From positions 11,060,001 to 11,124,000 of the forward strand of contig NZ_JAPNKC010000001.1 of NCBI RefSeq assembly GCF_026626705.1: 64,000 nucleotides of DNA. The letters are read 5' to 3'. The position numbers were made by a program, and so were the translations under genes. This document shows positions 18,401-26,490 of this stretch, piece by piece; the first letter of the stretch is position 1, and each line of letters begins with the position of its first letter. A model generated the notes under the pieces. It was not told where the DNA came from and did not search any database. It saw nothing but the letters and a program-made list of their open reading frames with translations. The stretch comes from Pyxidicoccus sp. MSG2 (lineage in GTDB: Bacteria; Myxococcota; Myxococcia; Myxococcales; Myxococcaceae).

Positions 18401-19405
18401 GACGAGTTGCGCGTGAAGTGCCTTCACCGACAGGTCATCGCGGTATGGCTCCTGGCCCACGGGAAGCAGACCCTGGTCCTCCGCGTAGAGGATGAAGACG
18501 AGCCGCAAGAGCGTGGAGAGGAGCCCGCCGTAGACATGGTCCTCACCTTGTGAGAACGCCTCGTCCAGGGCCCGGGAGCCATCCCGTTCAGCGGCCGTCT
18601 CGAAACCCGTGAGGAGGATGCCAAGCGCTTCCAGGACCTGGTCGGCCAGTTCGTCGGTGACATCCGCCTGCCGGCGGCGCGACTGCTCCAGGAGCGCGGG
18701 AAGCTGATGCTCGGGCAGCACGCCGAAGAAGCGGCGCGCGTGCAGGAGCATCACCATCGCGTCGAACAGCGGACGACCGCTGGCGGTGACGATGTCCTTG
18801 AACCGGAAGGTGATGTGCCCTGACGTCTCTCCGTGGGGCGCATAGACCAGGCGCACGGAGTCCCCGTTGAACAGCAGACCAATGGGGACACGGGCCGCGC
18901 GCAGCAGGCGGTCGAACTTGGCGGTTGGTTCGTAGAACCACGCGCCCGTGGTGTCTTCCTTCTTGTCCAGGTCCAACCCGGCCGGCAGCTCCCAGGTCAG
19001 GAGCGCGAAGCCTTCCGCGGCGCGGCTGATGGGCGTGGAATCATCCGGCAACCCTTCCGGCTTCGCGGGAGGAGGCCCTCGTCGCAACAGCCCCCGCGTG
19101 GGCTTGATCGTCTGTTGCCCCTCAGCGATGTCGAGCTGGAGGTCCTCCGGAAACCTCGTGGTGAAATCATCCTCGGCGTAGCCCAGCACCTCCCGGAGGA
19201 AGCGCGGGACATCCGTCACGCGAGGTGACTCCCGGCCCGCCAGCAGGACGAACCGCGACTGCGCGGACACCGGCAGGCGCTGCATGCACTGCGCGTCCTC
19301 GAGGACTGGGATGGAGACCACCAGTCCTTCGATGGGCTGCGCCATCCCCATCCATGTCTGGTGATAGCGACGCTCGACGTCCCCGCCAAGGTTCTGGCCG
19401 TTCAT
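15500..19405 (-). CDS. drmMI: DISARM N6-adenine methyltransferase DrmMI
   Basis: The product is 1301 aa, the class 1 DISARM methylase that marks host DNA as self. SAM-binding motif I is CDPAMGSGAF at about residue 580, and the catalytic motif IV is NPPF (GNPPFAGKN) at about residue 846, the adenine-N6 form. The part after about residue 975 resembles the target-recognition domain of Eco57I/PglX-type enzymes (RYVGGEELNSDP, HVINFGQMELQ, WWQFIRPRPE). Its DNA (about 15,880-16,480) is clearly less GC-rich than the flanks. ATG at 19405 uses the TGATG overlap with drmD, so the 51 codons open upstream of it are not used. Absence of pglZ and brxC neighbours argues against BREX. Confidence 0.9.
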   Translation of the reverse strand: MNGQNLGGDVERRYHQTWMGMAQPIEGLVVSIPVLEDAQCMQRLPVSAQSRFVLLAGRESPRVTDVPRFLREVLGYAEDDFTTRFPEDLQLDIAEGQQTIKPTRGLLRRGPPPAKPEGLPDDSTPISRAAEGFALLTWELPAGLDLDKKEDTTGAWFYEPTAKFDRLLRAARVPIGLLFNGDSVRLVYAPHGETSGHITFRFKDIVTASGRPLFDAMVMLLHARRFFGVLPEHQLPALLEQSRRRQADVTDELADQVLEALGILLTGFETAAERDGSRALDEAFSQGEDHVYGGLLSTLLRLVFILYAEDQGLLPVGQEPYRDDLSVKALHAQLVEDSSQYPDSMNRRFGAWPRLLALFRCIYLGASHDKLRMPARRGQLFDPDTFPFLGSASSADVRVPPIDDETVLQVLERLIFLKGQRLSFKSLDVEQIGSVYEGLMGFHVKRLTGAGICLKPSRVWVSVNEVLAQPAKRRATWVEEEAGLDAKAVKALSKALEQASTQQMVLTALEPYRVKGTETRRASQLVLQPGDERRRTSSHYTPRSLSAPIVRRALEPLLKTMGPQPSSERLLNLKICDPAMGSGAFLVESCRFLADQVVAAWTREGVLKRDKHEDEVMRARRLVAQRCLYGVDKNPWAVKLAKLSLWLVTLAKTEPFTFLDHALKCGDSLVGLDLDQLQAFHWDPTSKKQSELSWAFIAKALKSSLEKREKILQLALDLEGPERKPLQLDLDPGRVKEGLLRDADEALEDIKRIANACVGAFFAHGSDKEREKERVRRLELIGAWLSKAKNGVPPPMPADIAAFSAPSWTFHWPLEFPEVFHGSRPDPLDNEQPNKAAWIDGFVGNPPFAGKNAIIETGGENYLPWLQAVHEGAHGNADLSAHFFRRAFHLLGEHGSFGFIATNTIAQGDTRATGLKYLVDHGGHLYDAVRSMKWPVAGANVSVSVVHLAKGHVSDLKLDPRLDRLPVKCINSRLRGKPERPDPVAIGANAGKSFVGAYVLGMGFVLSPEQRSTLVSKSSKNAARIFRYVGGEELNSDPSPELERHVINFGQMELQEAERWPELIRIVRELVKPERDKVKDRGAKQFWWQFIRPRPELYQALRPLSRCLTTSRVSKHLIFSWQPSSVVFSEQVIVVPVEQDCWLTVLQARVHEVWARLLSSSLEDRLRYAPSDCFETFPCPDFGNASALDRIGERLHFERSQYMQAHNIGLTTTYNRLKDKSVTDTATQHLRDLHVAVDQAVLEAYGWNDIHAPPYCGATPKQFEAFEDEVLDRLFDLNAHRAYEEANPIARRPAKSRAQTA

Positions 19406-22400
19406 CAGCGCGCCCCCGGCCACAGGTAGACCATGCCCACGGGCACCAGACGGGCGACCCGCACGGCGTAGGTGGCCTTCAAGGATTCGGGTTGTTCGAC
19501 GAGCTCCCTTCCGAGCGCGGTCAATCGCTGCTCGAGGTGGACCTTGTCCCTCCTCCACTGGTCCTGCTCCGCCCGGGCGTCGAGTTTGAGCTCGAGCTGC
19601 TCGCCCAGGGCATCCTGGATGGCCTCCTGCTGTGTCAGGAGAATCTGTGTCAGCGCCTTGGCTTCGGACGCCCCCCGCGCCGCCAGCTTCTTGCGAGCAT
19701 CCTGCTCCCGCACCGAGGCCTGTTCCTCGATGGCGGACCAGAGCTTCGAGAAATCGGACTCGACACGGGCCAACAGCCGTTTCTGGACGGCCTTCGGTGT
19801 CGCGGAGAGCGCGGGCGCTTCCGCCAGCGTGGTCTCCAGTTGGTCGATCGCCTTGCGGTCCGCCTCGTCCGCGAAGGGCTTCAGGTGCCCGCGGCCGCCG
19901 CCGTCAAGCCACCTTGCCGAGACAGAGACCACCTCGTCATGGAGCCGCGCGGCGCCCTCGCCAAAGAGCGACAACCGGCCGAAGACGATGACGCGCGCCA
20001 CTGCGTCGCGTTGGGTCTGGACCACCGTGACACGGCTCAGGTCGTTCGCGGAGAACCCCTGCGCCAGGAACCGCTGGAGCACCCGCTGGACGAGCGGATG
20101 GGACAGGTGCAGGTGGACGAGCTTGCTGGAGACGCCCGGAGGTGCCTCGAAGACGACGGGAGACAGGGGGCGCTTGCGCCACTCCCATGTTGCCTCGTCG
20201 CGCTCCCGGCGCGGACGAATGGAATCCAGGGTCGTGTTCCACGAAGCGGGAAGGGCGGGGACCTTCCAGGCTTCCATCGTTCGGCCCTCTTCCGTGATGG
20301 CCTCTCGCTCCAACCGGCCCGCGCCGGCCAGCTCGAACCCCACGTCCAGCGCATCGCGCAGCAGGACGGGATTGAAGTCCATCACCTTGCCGCTGCGCTC
20401 GCGGAGCTCTCCAATCGCATCCAGCTCCTTGCGCAGGGATTGGAGCGTGCGCTGGGACTCCAGTTCTCGCTTCGTCACCTCCGTGCGAGTCGAGGTCGCG
20501 GCGCGGGAAAGGCTTTGCAGCGTGCCCTTCGTGATGCCCGAGGCGAGGGCCTCGTGCATCTGGTCCATCAGCACGCAGCCCAGGCTGCCCAGCTCACGCG
20601 TGATGGTCTCTACCTTGCGCGCGAGGGTGTCGAGCACCGCGTCCTCGGCGCGCTGGCCGTAGACGAAGTAGCCGCAGCGGACGGAGGGCGCGGGTTGCAG
20701 GGCCCGGTCGATGCGACCGTTGCGCTGCTCCATGCGCGAGGGATTCCACGGAACGTCGATGTGGAAGAGGTCCGCGCAGTGTCCTTGCAGATTGATGCCT
20801 TCGCGTGCGGCGTCAGTCGCGAGGAGGACCCGCACGGGGAACTCCTCTATCGAGCCGTTGAAGGCGGCCTGCACCTCCGCGCGCTTCACGTCATCGATGC
20901 CGCCCGTCAGCGTGAGGATGCGCTCATCGCCCCGTTGGGTACCCTCGAAGGCGGCGGTGAGCTGCTCCTTGAGGTAGCGGAGCGTGTCGCCATACTCGGT
21001 AAAAACGATGACCCGGCGGGGCTTCCATGCGGCGCCTCGGGTGAGCGGGCATTGGTGCTCGCGAATCCAGTGGAGCAGGGCCCGTAGCTTCGCGTCCCGG
21101 GCAGCGCGGTGCCGGGCGCTCAACTTGAGCATGTCATCCAGGAGCTTGCGCGCCTGGACGGTGGCGGACAGATCCTGACTGTCCTCGCGGATGGTCTCCG
21201 CGAACGACAGCTCGAGTGCGTCGTCCGTCTCGCCGTGCTCCTCGGACTCAGGAGCTGTGTCGCCGGTGAGCGCTCCGCCGTCGGGAGCCATCGCTCCCGC
21301 ACCGAAAGCCGCCGCGTGGACGGAGAGGGTGCGGTGGAACGCCTCGATGCTGGAGAGGAGGCGCTTCTGGAGGTTGATGAAGACCAGGCGCCCCTGCTTC
21401 GTTCCGGGCGCCATGAGCTCCGTGTAGAGCGCGAGCTTCTGGGACAGCTCCAGTTCCGGAGCAGAGGCTTCGCCCAGGTCGACACGCTGCTCGACGGTCT
21501 TTCCGTCCGGGGCGAGCCACTCGGCGTGCCAGCGTCCCGAGTCATGCGTCAGCCGCACGCCCACCACGTGCCGCTCGGGGTAGCGCTGTGAGCTGCCCAG
21601 GGCGCGAAGGTCGCCCTTGAGCCGGCGCACCATGACGGGAGCCAGCTGCGATTCGCGGACGCGGGTGCCCCGCGTGAAGCGCTGTGGGTCCAACATCTCC
21701 AGCAGCGCGGAGAAGCTGTTGGAGTGGCCGTTGTGGGGCGTAGCGGAGAGGAAGAGCCGGTGCTCGAAGCGCTCCGCCAGTGAGCGGATGCTGCGAGTGG
21801 TCTCCGTGTCGATGGCGTATCGGCTGGCCGAGGCGGGCGCGACGACGTGCGCCTCGTCGAGCACCAACAGGGACTTGTGGTGACCCTTCTCCTCCAGGAG
21901 GGTCTTCAGCGGCTCGAAGTACTCGCTGCGCCGCAGCGTCTGGTACGACACGATGAAGCGTGAGTGCGTGGCCCAGACTGGGACCTGGAAGCCGCGCTCC
22001 TGACGGCGGCGGGAGACGAACTCGCTGTTGAAGATTTCGAAGCGCAGACCGAAGCGCTTCTCCATCTCATCGCGCCACTGGAGCGTCACCGACGCCGGGC
22101 AGACGATGAGGACGCGGTCCACGCGCTGGCGGAGGATGAGTTCCTGCAACACCAGCCCAGCCTCGATGGTCTTTCCGAGACCTACGTCATCGGCGATGAA
22201 GAGGTTCACCCGGGGCAGCTCAAGCGCCTTCTTGAGAGGCGTGAGCTGGTGATTCATCAAGTGGATGCCCGCGCGGAACGGCGCCTGGAAGAGCCGGGCG
22301 TCGGTGGCGGTGACGGAACTCCACTTGAGCGCGTGCAGATACGCGGCGAAGTGACGGGGCTCGTCGAAACGCTCAGGCGTTCCCAATCCACCCTGTTCGG

Positions 22401-22599
22401 GTCGGATGACCCGAGCGGCGAGCTCACGCTCCCACAAGACAGACAGGGGGCGCCCCTGTGCGTCATCATCGAGACACGTGAGACGAACGAGGGTGTGTTG
22501 CTCCCGGACATCCGAAGGAGCGATGACCTCGTTGACCAGATACTGACGGTGTCGGACCTGCGCGATATCACCCGCGCACGGCATGGGAGCGATGGGCAC
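19405..22599 (-). CDS. drmD: DISARM SNF2-family helicase DrmD
   Basis: The product is 1064 aa, the SNF2/SWI2-like ATPase diagnostic of class 1 DISARM. Seen: ADDVGLGKTIEAGLVLQE (Walker A, about residue 137), VLDEAHVV (about 250), LSATPHNGHSNSF (motif III), then in the second lobe LLATDAAREGINLQG and VPWNPSRMEQRNGRIDR (motifs V and VI). A charged, helical region of about 350 residues follows. It is the first gene of the operon. The start at 22599 is GTG with a poor Shine-Dalgarno; ATG at 22584 is the alternative. A perfect 10-bp inverted repeat lies directly upstream and may control the whole operon. Confidence 0.9.
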   Translation of the reverse strand: MPIAPMPCAGDIAQVRHRQYLVNEVIAPSDVREQHTLVRLTCLDDDAQGRPLSVLWERELAARVIRPEQGGLGTPERFDEPRHFAAYLHALKWSSVTATDARLFQAPFRAGIHLMNHQLTPLKKALELPRVNLFIADDVGLGKTIEAGLVLQELILRQRVDRVLIVCPASVTLQWRDEMEKRFGLRFEIFNSEFVSRRRQERGFQVPVWATHSRFIVSYQTLRRSEYFEPLKTLLEEKGHHKSLLVLDEAHVVAPASASRYAIDTETTRSIRSLAERFEHRLFLSATPHNGHSNSFSALLEMLDPQRFTRGTRVRESQLAPVMVRRLKGDLRALGSSQRYPERHVVGVRLTHDSGRWHAEWLAPDGKTVEQRVDLGEASAPELELSQKLALYTELMAPGTKQGRLVFINLQKRLLSSIEAFHRTLSVHAAAFGAGAMAPDGGALTGDTAPESEEHGETDDALELSFAETIREDSQDLSATVQARKLLDDMLKLSARHRAARDAKLRALLHWIREHQCPLTRGAAWKPRRVIVFTEYGDTLRYLKEQLTAAFEGTQRGDERILTLTGGIDDVKRAEVQAAFNGSIEEFPVRVLLATDAAREGINLQGHCADLFHIDVPWNPSRMEQRNGRIDRALQPAPSVRCGYFVYGQRAEDAVLDTLARKVETITRELGSLGCVLMDQMHEALASGITKGTLQSLSRAATSTRTEVTKRELESQRTLQSLRKELDAIGELRERSGKVMDFNPVLLRDALDVGFELAGAGRLEREAITEEGRTMEAWKVPALPASWNTTLDSIRPRRERDEATWEWRKRPLSPVVFEAPPGVSSKLVHLHLSHPLVQRVLQRFLAQGFSANDLSRVTVVQTQRDAVARVIVFGRLSLFGEGAARLHDEVVSVSARWLDGGGRGHLKPFADEADRKAIDQLETTLAEAPALSATPKAVQKRLLARVESDFSKLWSAIEEQASVREQDARKKLAARGASEAKALTQILLTQQEAIQDALGEQLELKLDARAEQDQWRRDKVHLEQRLTALGRELVEQPESLKATYAVRVARLVPVGMVYLWPGAR

Positions 22600-22603
22600 G
22601 GGA

Positions 22604-22629
22604 GCAACATTCCGCTACAGGAATGTTGC
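22604..22629 (-). promoter_or_regulatory. Perfect inverted repeat in front of drmD (operator candidate)
   Basis: GCAACATTCC (22604-22613) and GGAATGTTGC (22620-22629) are perfect inverted repeats with a 6-nt spacer, ending 5 nt from the drmD start. The size and symmetry fit a dimeric repressor site. Upstream on the minus strand there is a TTGATA, and a TATGGT 20 nt further on, a promoter-like pair with over-long spacing. No regulator gene is present in the island, so the binding protein is unknown. An mRNA hairpin that hides the start region is another possibility. Confidence 0.55.
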
Positions 22630-22826
22630 GGACCATACCCCTCCGCGGGGATTGCGTTATCAATCGAGTTATGCGAAGGGCGCCGATACTTCTATCCGCT
22701 CAGCGCAGAAACCTTCGTAGCCACCGGTTCATGTCGGTCTCATCGAGGGTGAGTCCTTCTCCTTCGTATTGGAAAAAGAAGGGAATGAGATCCCGAAAAG
22801 CTGAATCCTTTCCGGGAGATGCTCAG

Positions 22827-22858
22827 TGGAGGCGGCGGGAATCGAACCCGCCGCTGCC
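22827..22858 (-). tRNA. Detached 3' end of a tRNA or tmRNA gene (att-site remnant)
   Basis: Read on the minus strand this is GGCAGCG, then GCGGG-TTCGATT-CCCGC, then CGCCTCCA: a perfect 5-bp T stem, a canonical TTCRANY T loop, a 7-nt acceptor 3' strand and an A discriminator. The 5' acceptor strand, D arm and anticodon are missing, because the sequence 11 bp away is the end of the efflux permease gene. It therefore cannot be functional. The acceptor strand would pair with GGAGGCG (serine tRNA-like) or, with one G-T pair, GGGGGCG (tmRNA-like). Such 3' fragments are typical crossover copies left by tyrosine-integrase islands, which fits its place at the edge of the DISARM region. Confidence 0.55.
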
Positions 22859-22868
22859 GGTGCCACCC

Positions 22869-24074
22869 TCACTCGTACCGCAGCGACTCGATGGGAGCGA
22901 GGCTCGCCGCGCGCCGGGCGGGCCAGATTCCGAAGAACACGCCCACCGTCGCGGAGAAGGCGATGGCCACGACGATGGCTTCTGGCGCGACCACCACCGT
23001 CCAGCCCGCCACCTTCTGCAACACCGTGGCGCCGCCCACGCCCAGCAGCAGCCCGAGCGTGCCACCCGCGAGACACAGCACCAGCGACTCCACGAGGAAC
23101 TGGAGCATGATGTCCATGCCCGTGGCGCCCAATGCCTTTCTCAGGCCAATTTCACGCGTCCGCTCCGTCACGGACACCAGCATGATGTTCATGATGCCAA
23201 TGCCTCCCACCAGCAGGGAGATGGCGGCGATGCCGGCCAGGAGCAGGGAGAATGTCTCCGTCGTCTCCTGCATGGTGGTGAGCAGCGAGGCCTGGTCGCG
23301 GATGTTGAAGTCCGCCTGCGCCTCCGGCCGCAGCCGGTGCTCGCGCCGGAGCGTCGAATCAATCTCAATCATCGCATCGTCCATGGACTTGTCGTCCGTC
23401 GCCTGCACGGCGATGGAGCGGATGCGGTCGCTGCCCATCACCCGGAACTGCGCGGTGGCCAGCGGGATGTAGAGGCTCTCATCCGGGTTCGAGAAGCCCT
23501 GGGCTCCCTTCTCCGCCAGCACGCCGATGACCTCGAAGGGGATGCCGCGGATGCGGACGCTCTCGCCCACCAGCGACGAGGAGTCCTTCAGGCCGAGCTG
23601 CGCACCCGCCAGCGCGCCCAGCACCACCACGCGCCGGCGGCCCCGGTCCTCCGCGTCCGTGAAGAGGCGGCCCGTCACCACCCGGCCCTGGTTGATGTCG
23701 AAGTAGGCCGGCCAGGTGCCCACGACGGACAGGTTGGCGTTGGCGGCGCCGTACTCCACCTGGAAGCGCGACTCGATTTCGGGGGCCACGGCCTGGATGT
23801 GCTTCGGGTTCGCCCGCAGCGCCTCCGCGTCGTCGATGGTCATCGACGCCTGTCCCCGGCCGAGGCCGCCCGCGAAGGACTGGCCGGGGCGCACCGTGAG
23901 GACGTTGGTGCCGAGCGTCTGCAGCCGCTGCGCCACCGAGCGCTGCGCGCCTTCGCCCAGCGCCACCATGGTGATGACCGCGGCGATGCCGATGACGATG
24001 CCCAGCATCGTCAAGAGCGACCGCAGCTTGTTGGCGAGGACCGCGTCGAACGCGACCCGAATGATTTCACCCAT
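22869..24074 (-). CDS. MacB-like ABC transporter permease
   Basis: The product is 401 aa. It has the MacB/FtsX layout: an N-terminal helix (LRSLLTMLGIVIGIAAVITMVAL), a periplasmic domain of about 230 residues, then three C-terminal helices (LLAGIAAISLLVGGIGIMNIMLVSV, FLVESLVLCLAGGTLGLLLG, AIVVAIAFSATVGVFFGIWPARRAA), ending in ESLRYE as these permeases usually do. The motif SVTERTREIGLRKALGA is the coupling-helix signature that meets the ATPase. Unlike E. coli MacB the ATPase is a separate protein, encoded two genes upstream. It lies 18 bp after the adaptor gene and is the last gene of the four-gene efflux operon. Confidence 0.92.
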   Translation of the reverse strand: MGEIIRVAFDAVLANKLRSLLTMLGIVIGIAAVITMVALGEGAQRSVAQRLQTLGTNVLTVRPGQSFAGGLGRGQASMTIDDAEALRANPKHIQAVAPEIESRFQVEYGAANANLSVVGTWPAYFDINQGRVVTGRLFTDAEDRGRRRVVVLGALAGAQLGLKDSSSLVGESVRIRGIPFEVIGVLAEKGAQGFSNPDESLYIPLATAQFRVMGSDRIRSIAVQATDDKSMDDAMIEIDSTLRREHRLRPEAQADFNIRDQASLLTTMQETTETFSLLLAGIAAISLLVGGIGIMNIMLVSVTERTREIGLRKALGATGMDIMLQFLVESLVLCLAGGTLGLLLGVGGATVLQKVAGWTVVVAPEAIVVAIAFSATVGVFFGIWPARRAASLAPIESLRYE

Positions 24075-24092
24075 GACCTGGCCTCCTCCTGA

Positions 24093-25685
24093 CTACCGCG
24101 CTCCACCACCGCCGCGTCCGCCGGCGCCGCCCGCGCCGGGAACGATTCCGCCGGCCATCTGGCGCATCCGCTCCGTGCTCCGCTGCTGCTGTGCCTTGAG
24201 CTGCGCGACGGAGATGAGCAGCACCTTCTCACCGGGCTCCAGCCCGCTGACCACCTCCGAGCTCTCCCAGTCACTCATGCCGAGCACCACCCGCCGAGGC
24301 TCCGTTCCCTTCGCGCCCTGCACGAAGACGATGGCCGGCCGTGTGTCGCCCGTGGCCTGACTGCCGGCTCGTGCACCCCGGCCACCACGGCCTCCGCCCT
24401 GGCCCGCCGCCGGCACCACAGTCGCTCCGCCGGCACCCGCCACGGCTCCTGCCGCGCCCGCGTTGGCGCCCGCCGCCGCTGCGGCAGCGCCGCCCGTGGT
24501 GGCGGTGGTCGTCGCACCACCCGGCGTCCCGGCGCCGCCCGCGTTCGCGTCGCCATTGCCCGCGCCGTCACCCATGCCCCGGCCGCGCGCGCCGCCACCC
24601 CTGGAGACGGTTCCATTGCCTTCCGCCGCGTTCCCATTGCCGGTGTTGTCAGCGCCGCTCGCACCGCCCGCGCCAGGGGCCCCGCCCGCCGGACGCATCA
24701 CCGCGCGCACGGCCTCCTCGGAGACTCCCACCGCGGTCGCGGCGGAGCGGGCATCCTTCATGCTCGCGACCGCCGCGTTCGGCACGGTGACCGCATCACG
24801 CCGACGCGAAATCTCGATGGACACCTCCGCATTCATCCCCGGCCGCAGCAGCCCCTCCGGGTTGTCCAGCCGGACAATCACCGGGAAGAGGGTGACGTTC
24901 TGCTCGACGAGGGCCTGCGGCTCCACCTTGACGACGTCGCCCATGAAGACGCGGCCCGGGTAGGCCTCCATCGTCACGCGGGCCTTCTGGCCGGCCTTGA
25001 TCTGCCCCACGTCCGTCTCGTCCACCTTGGCGCGTACCTGCATCACCGACAGGTCCGCCATCTTGAACAGCGTGGTGCCGCCCGACACGTTCGACGTCGC
25101 CGAGGCGATGATGAGGCCGGGCTGAATCGTCCGCTCCAGCAGCGTGCCCGCAATCGGCGCGCGGAGGGTGACGTCCCGACTGCGCTCCTTCGCGAGCTGC
25201 AGGTTCGTCTCCGCCCGCACCTTCGTCGCCCGCGCCGTGGCGGACGCGTCCACCGCGGCCTCGTACTCCTGCTGGGTGACGTAGCCGGACTTGCGCAACT
25301 CCTCCAGGCGCAGCCGCTGGGCCTCCGTGGTGCTCATGCGCACCCGCGCGGACTCCACGTCCGCCTGCGCCTGGGCCAGCGCGTTCTGCACGTCGCGCGG
25401 GTCCACCTCCGCGAGCAGCGCGTCCTTCTCCACCGTGTCGCCGGTGTCGAAGTGCACGCGCAGCACCTCGCCCGAGGCCTTCGACTTCACCTCCACCACG
25501 CGCAGCGGCTCCACCAGGCCGGAGGCCTCGGCGACCACCTCCATGTCCTTGCGCTCCACCACCGCCACCGACGTGGACTGCTCCTGCGCCTGCGGCTCGG
25601 CGGTGCGCGTCTTGATGACGTAGCCGCCCGCACCGAGCAGGAGCGCCGCGGCGCCCGTGATGACCCACTTCTTCGTCTTGCTCAC
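24093..25685 (-). CDS. MacA/HlyD-type periplasmic adaptor
   Basis: The product is about 530 aa; it bridges the inner-membrane ABC transporter and the TolC-type channel. An N-terminal anchor helix (VITGAAALLLGAGGYVI) is followed by the lipoyl half-motifs (VVEVKSKASGEVLRVHFDTGDTV and VTLRAPIAGTLLERTIQPG) around an alpha-hairpin (about residues 95-165), then a beta-barrel domain with VDETDVGQIKAGQKARVTMEAYPG. GTG at 25685 is chosen because GGAGG lies 5-6 nt upstream; a TTG four codons earlier is poorly placed. A Gly/Ala-rich stretch of about 120 residues (bases about 24,345-24,705) interrupts the C-terminal domain and is unusual for the family. Confidence 0.9.
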   Translation of the reverse strand: MSKTKKWVITGAAALLLGAGGYVIKTRTAEPQAQEQSTSVAVVERKDMEVVAEASGLVEPLRVVEVKSKASGEVLRVHFDTGDTVEKDALLAEVDPRDVQNALAQAQADVESARVRMSTTEAQRLRLEELRKSGYVTQQEYEAAVDASATARATKVRAETNLQLAKERSRDVTLRAPIAGTLLERTIQPGLIIASATSNVSGGTTLFKMADLSVMQVRAKVDETDVGQIKAGQKARVTMEAYPGRVFMGDVVKVEPQALVEQNVTLFPVIVRLDNPEGLLRPGMNAEVSIEISRRRDAVTVPNAAVASMKDARSAATAVGVSEEAVRAVMRPAGGAPGAGGASGADNTGNGNAAEGNGTVSRGGGARGRGMGDGAGNGDANAGGAGTPGGATTTATTGGAAAAAAGANAGAAGAVAGAGGATVVPAAGQGGGRGGRGARAGSQATGDTRPAIVFVQGAKGTEPRRVVLGMSDWESSEVVSGLEPGEKVLLISVAQLKAQQQRSTERMRQMAGGIVPGAGGAGGRGGGGAR

Positions 25686-25731
25686 GACGTCCTCCAAGGT
25701 CCATGTCGCCGCGCACGAGGCACGGCGCTGC

Positions 25732-26490
25732 TCAGTCCCGCTTCCGCTCGTCCCGCTCGATGACGCCGTCCTTCAGGAACAGCACCCGCTGCGCGTGCGC
25801 CGCGATGTCCGACTCGTGCGTGACGAGCATCAACGTCTGGCCCTGCGAATGAAGCTCGCCGAAGAGGGCCATGATTTCTTCTCCCGTGCGGCTGTCGAGC
25901 GCGCCCGTGGGCTCGTCCGCCAGCAGCAGCGCCGGGTGCGTCACCAGCGCGCGGGCAATGGCCACGCGCTGACGCTGACCACCGGACAGCTCGTTGGGCC
26001 GGTGGTCCTTGCGCGCTCCCAGGCCCACCTTCTCCAGCATCGCCGCCGCGCGCTCGCGCCGGACCTTCTTGGGCACGCGCGCGTAGATGAGCGGCAGCGC
26101 CACGTTGTCCAACGCGGAGGCGCGGGGCAGCAGGTTGAAGCTCTGGAAGACGAAGCCCAGCTCCCGGTTGCGGATGCGCGCCAGGTCGTTCTCGGACATG
26201 CCCGCCACCGGCTGCCCGTTGAGCCAGTACTGCCCGCCGCTGGGCACGTCCAGGCAGCCGATGAGGTTCATGAAGGTGGACTTGCCCGAGCCGGACGGGC
26301 CCATCACCGCCACGTACTCGTTGCGGCGGATGGTGAGGTCCACGCCGCGCAGCGCGCGCACCACCTCCGAGCCCATCTTGTAGTCCTTGCGCAGCCCCTC
26401 GACGCGGATGACCACGTCCGAGATGTCCCGCCCGCCCGTGGGCACCGGCCCCGTCTCCGGCTGCGGCTGCGTGCTCGTGGTGGGATTCAC
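25732..26490 (-). CDS. ABC transporter ATP-binding protein (MacB/LolD group)
   Basis: The product is 252 aa. All ABC ATPase landmarks are present: Walker [10 protein letters not shown]-loop FQSFNLLP, signature [15 protein letters not shown], Walker [13 protein letters not shown], and H-loop VTHE. The spacing and the [10 protein letters not shown] insert place it with MacB/LolD-type exporters that power lipoprotein, peptide or drug efflux. The first 25 residues are an unstructured Pro/Thr-rich extension. The GTG start overlaps the outer-membrane channel gene by 4 nt (GTGA), indicating coupled translation. The matching permease is the last gene of the operon. Confidence 0.94.
   Translation of the reverse strand: MNPTTSTQPQPETGPVPTGGRDISDVVIRVEGLRKDYKMGSEVVRALRGVDLTIRRNEYVAVMGPSGSGKSTFMNLIGCLDVPSGGQYWLNGQPVAGMSENDLARIRNRELGFVFQSFNLLPRASALDNVALPLIYARVPKKVRRERAAAMLEKVGLGARKDHRPNELSGGQRQRVAIARALVTHPALLLADEPTGALDSRTGEEIMALFGELHSQGQTLMLVTHESDIAAHAQRVLFLKDGVIERDERKRD

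Noticed and set aside
15500-22599. BREX or type I restriction-modification instead of DISARM
   Set aside because: The methylase is PglX-like, but no pglZ, brxC or hsdS/hsdR is present and the drmA-drmB pair identifies DISARM.
22827-22930. A functional tRNA gene
   Set aside because: Only the T arm and acceptor 3' strand exist; no D arm, anticodon arm or GGAGGCG/GGGGGCG 5' strand was found upstream.
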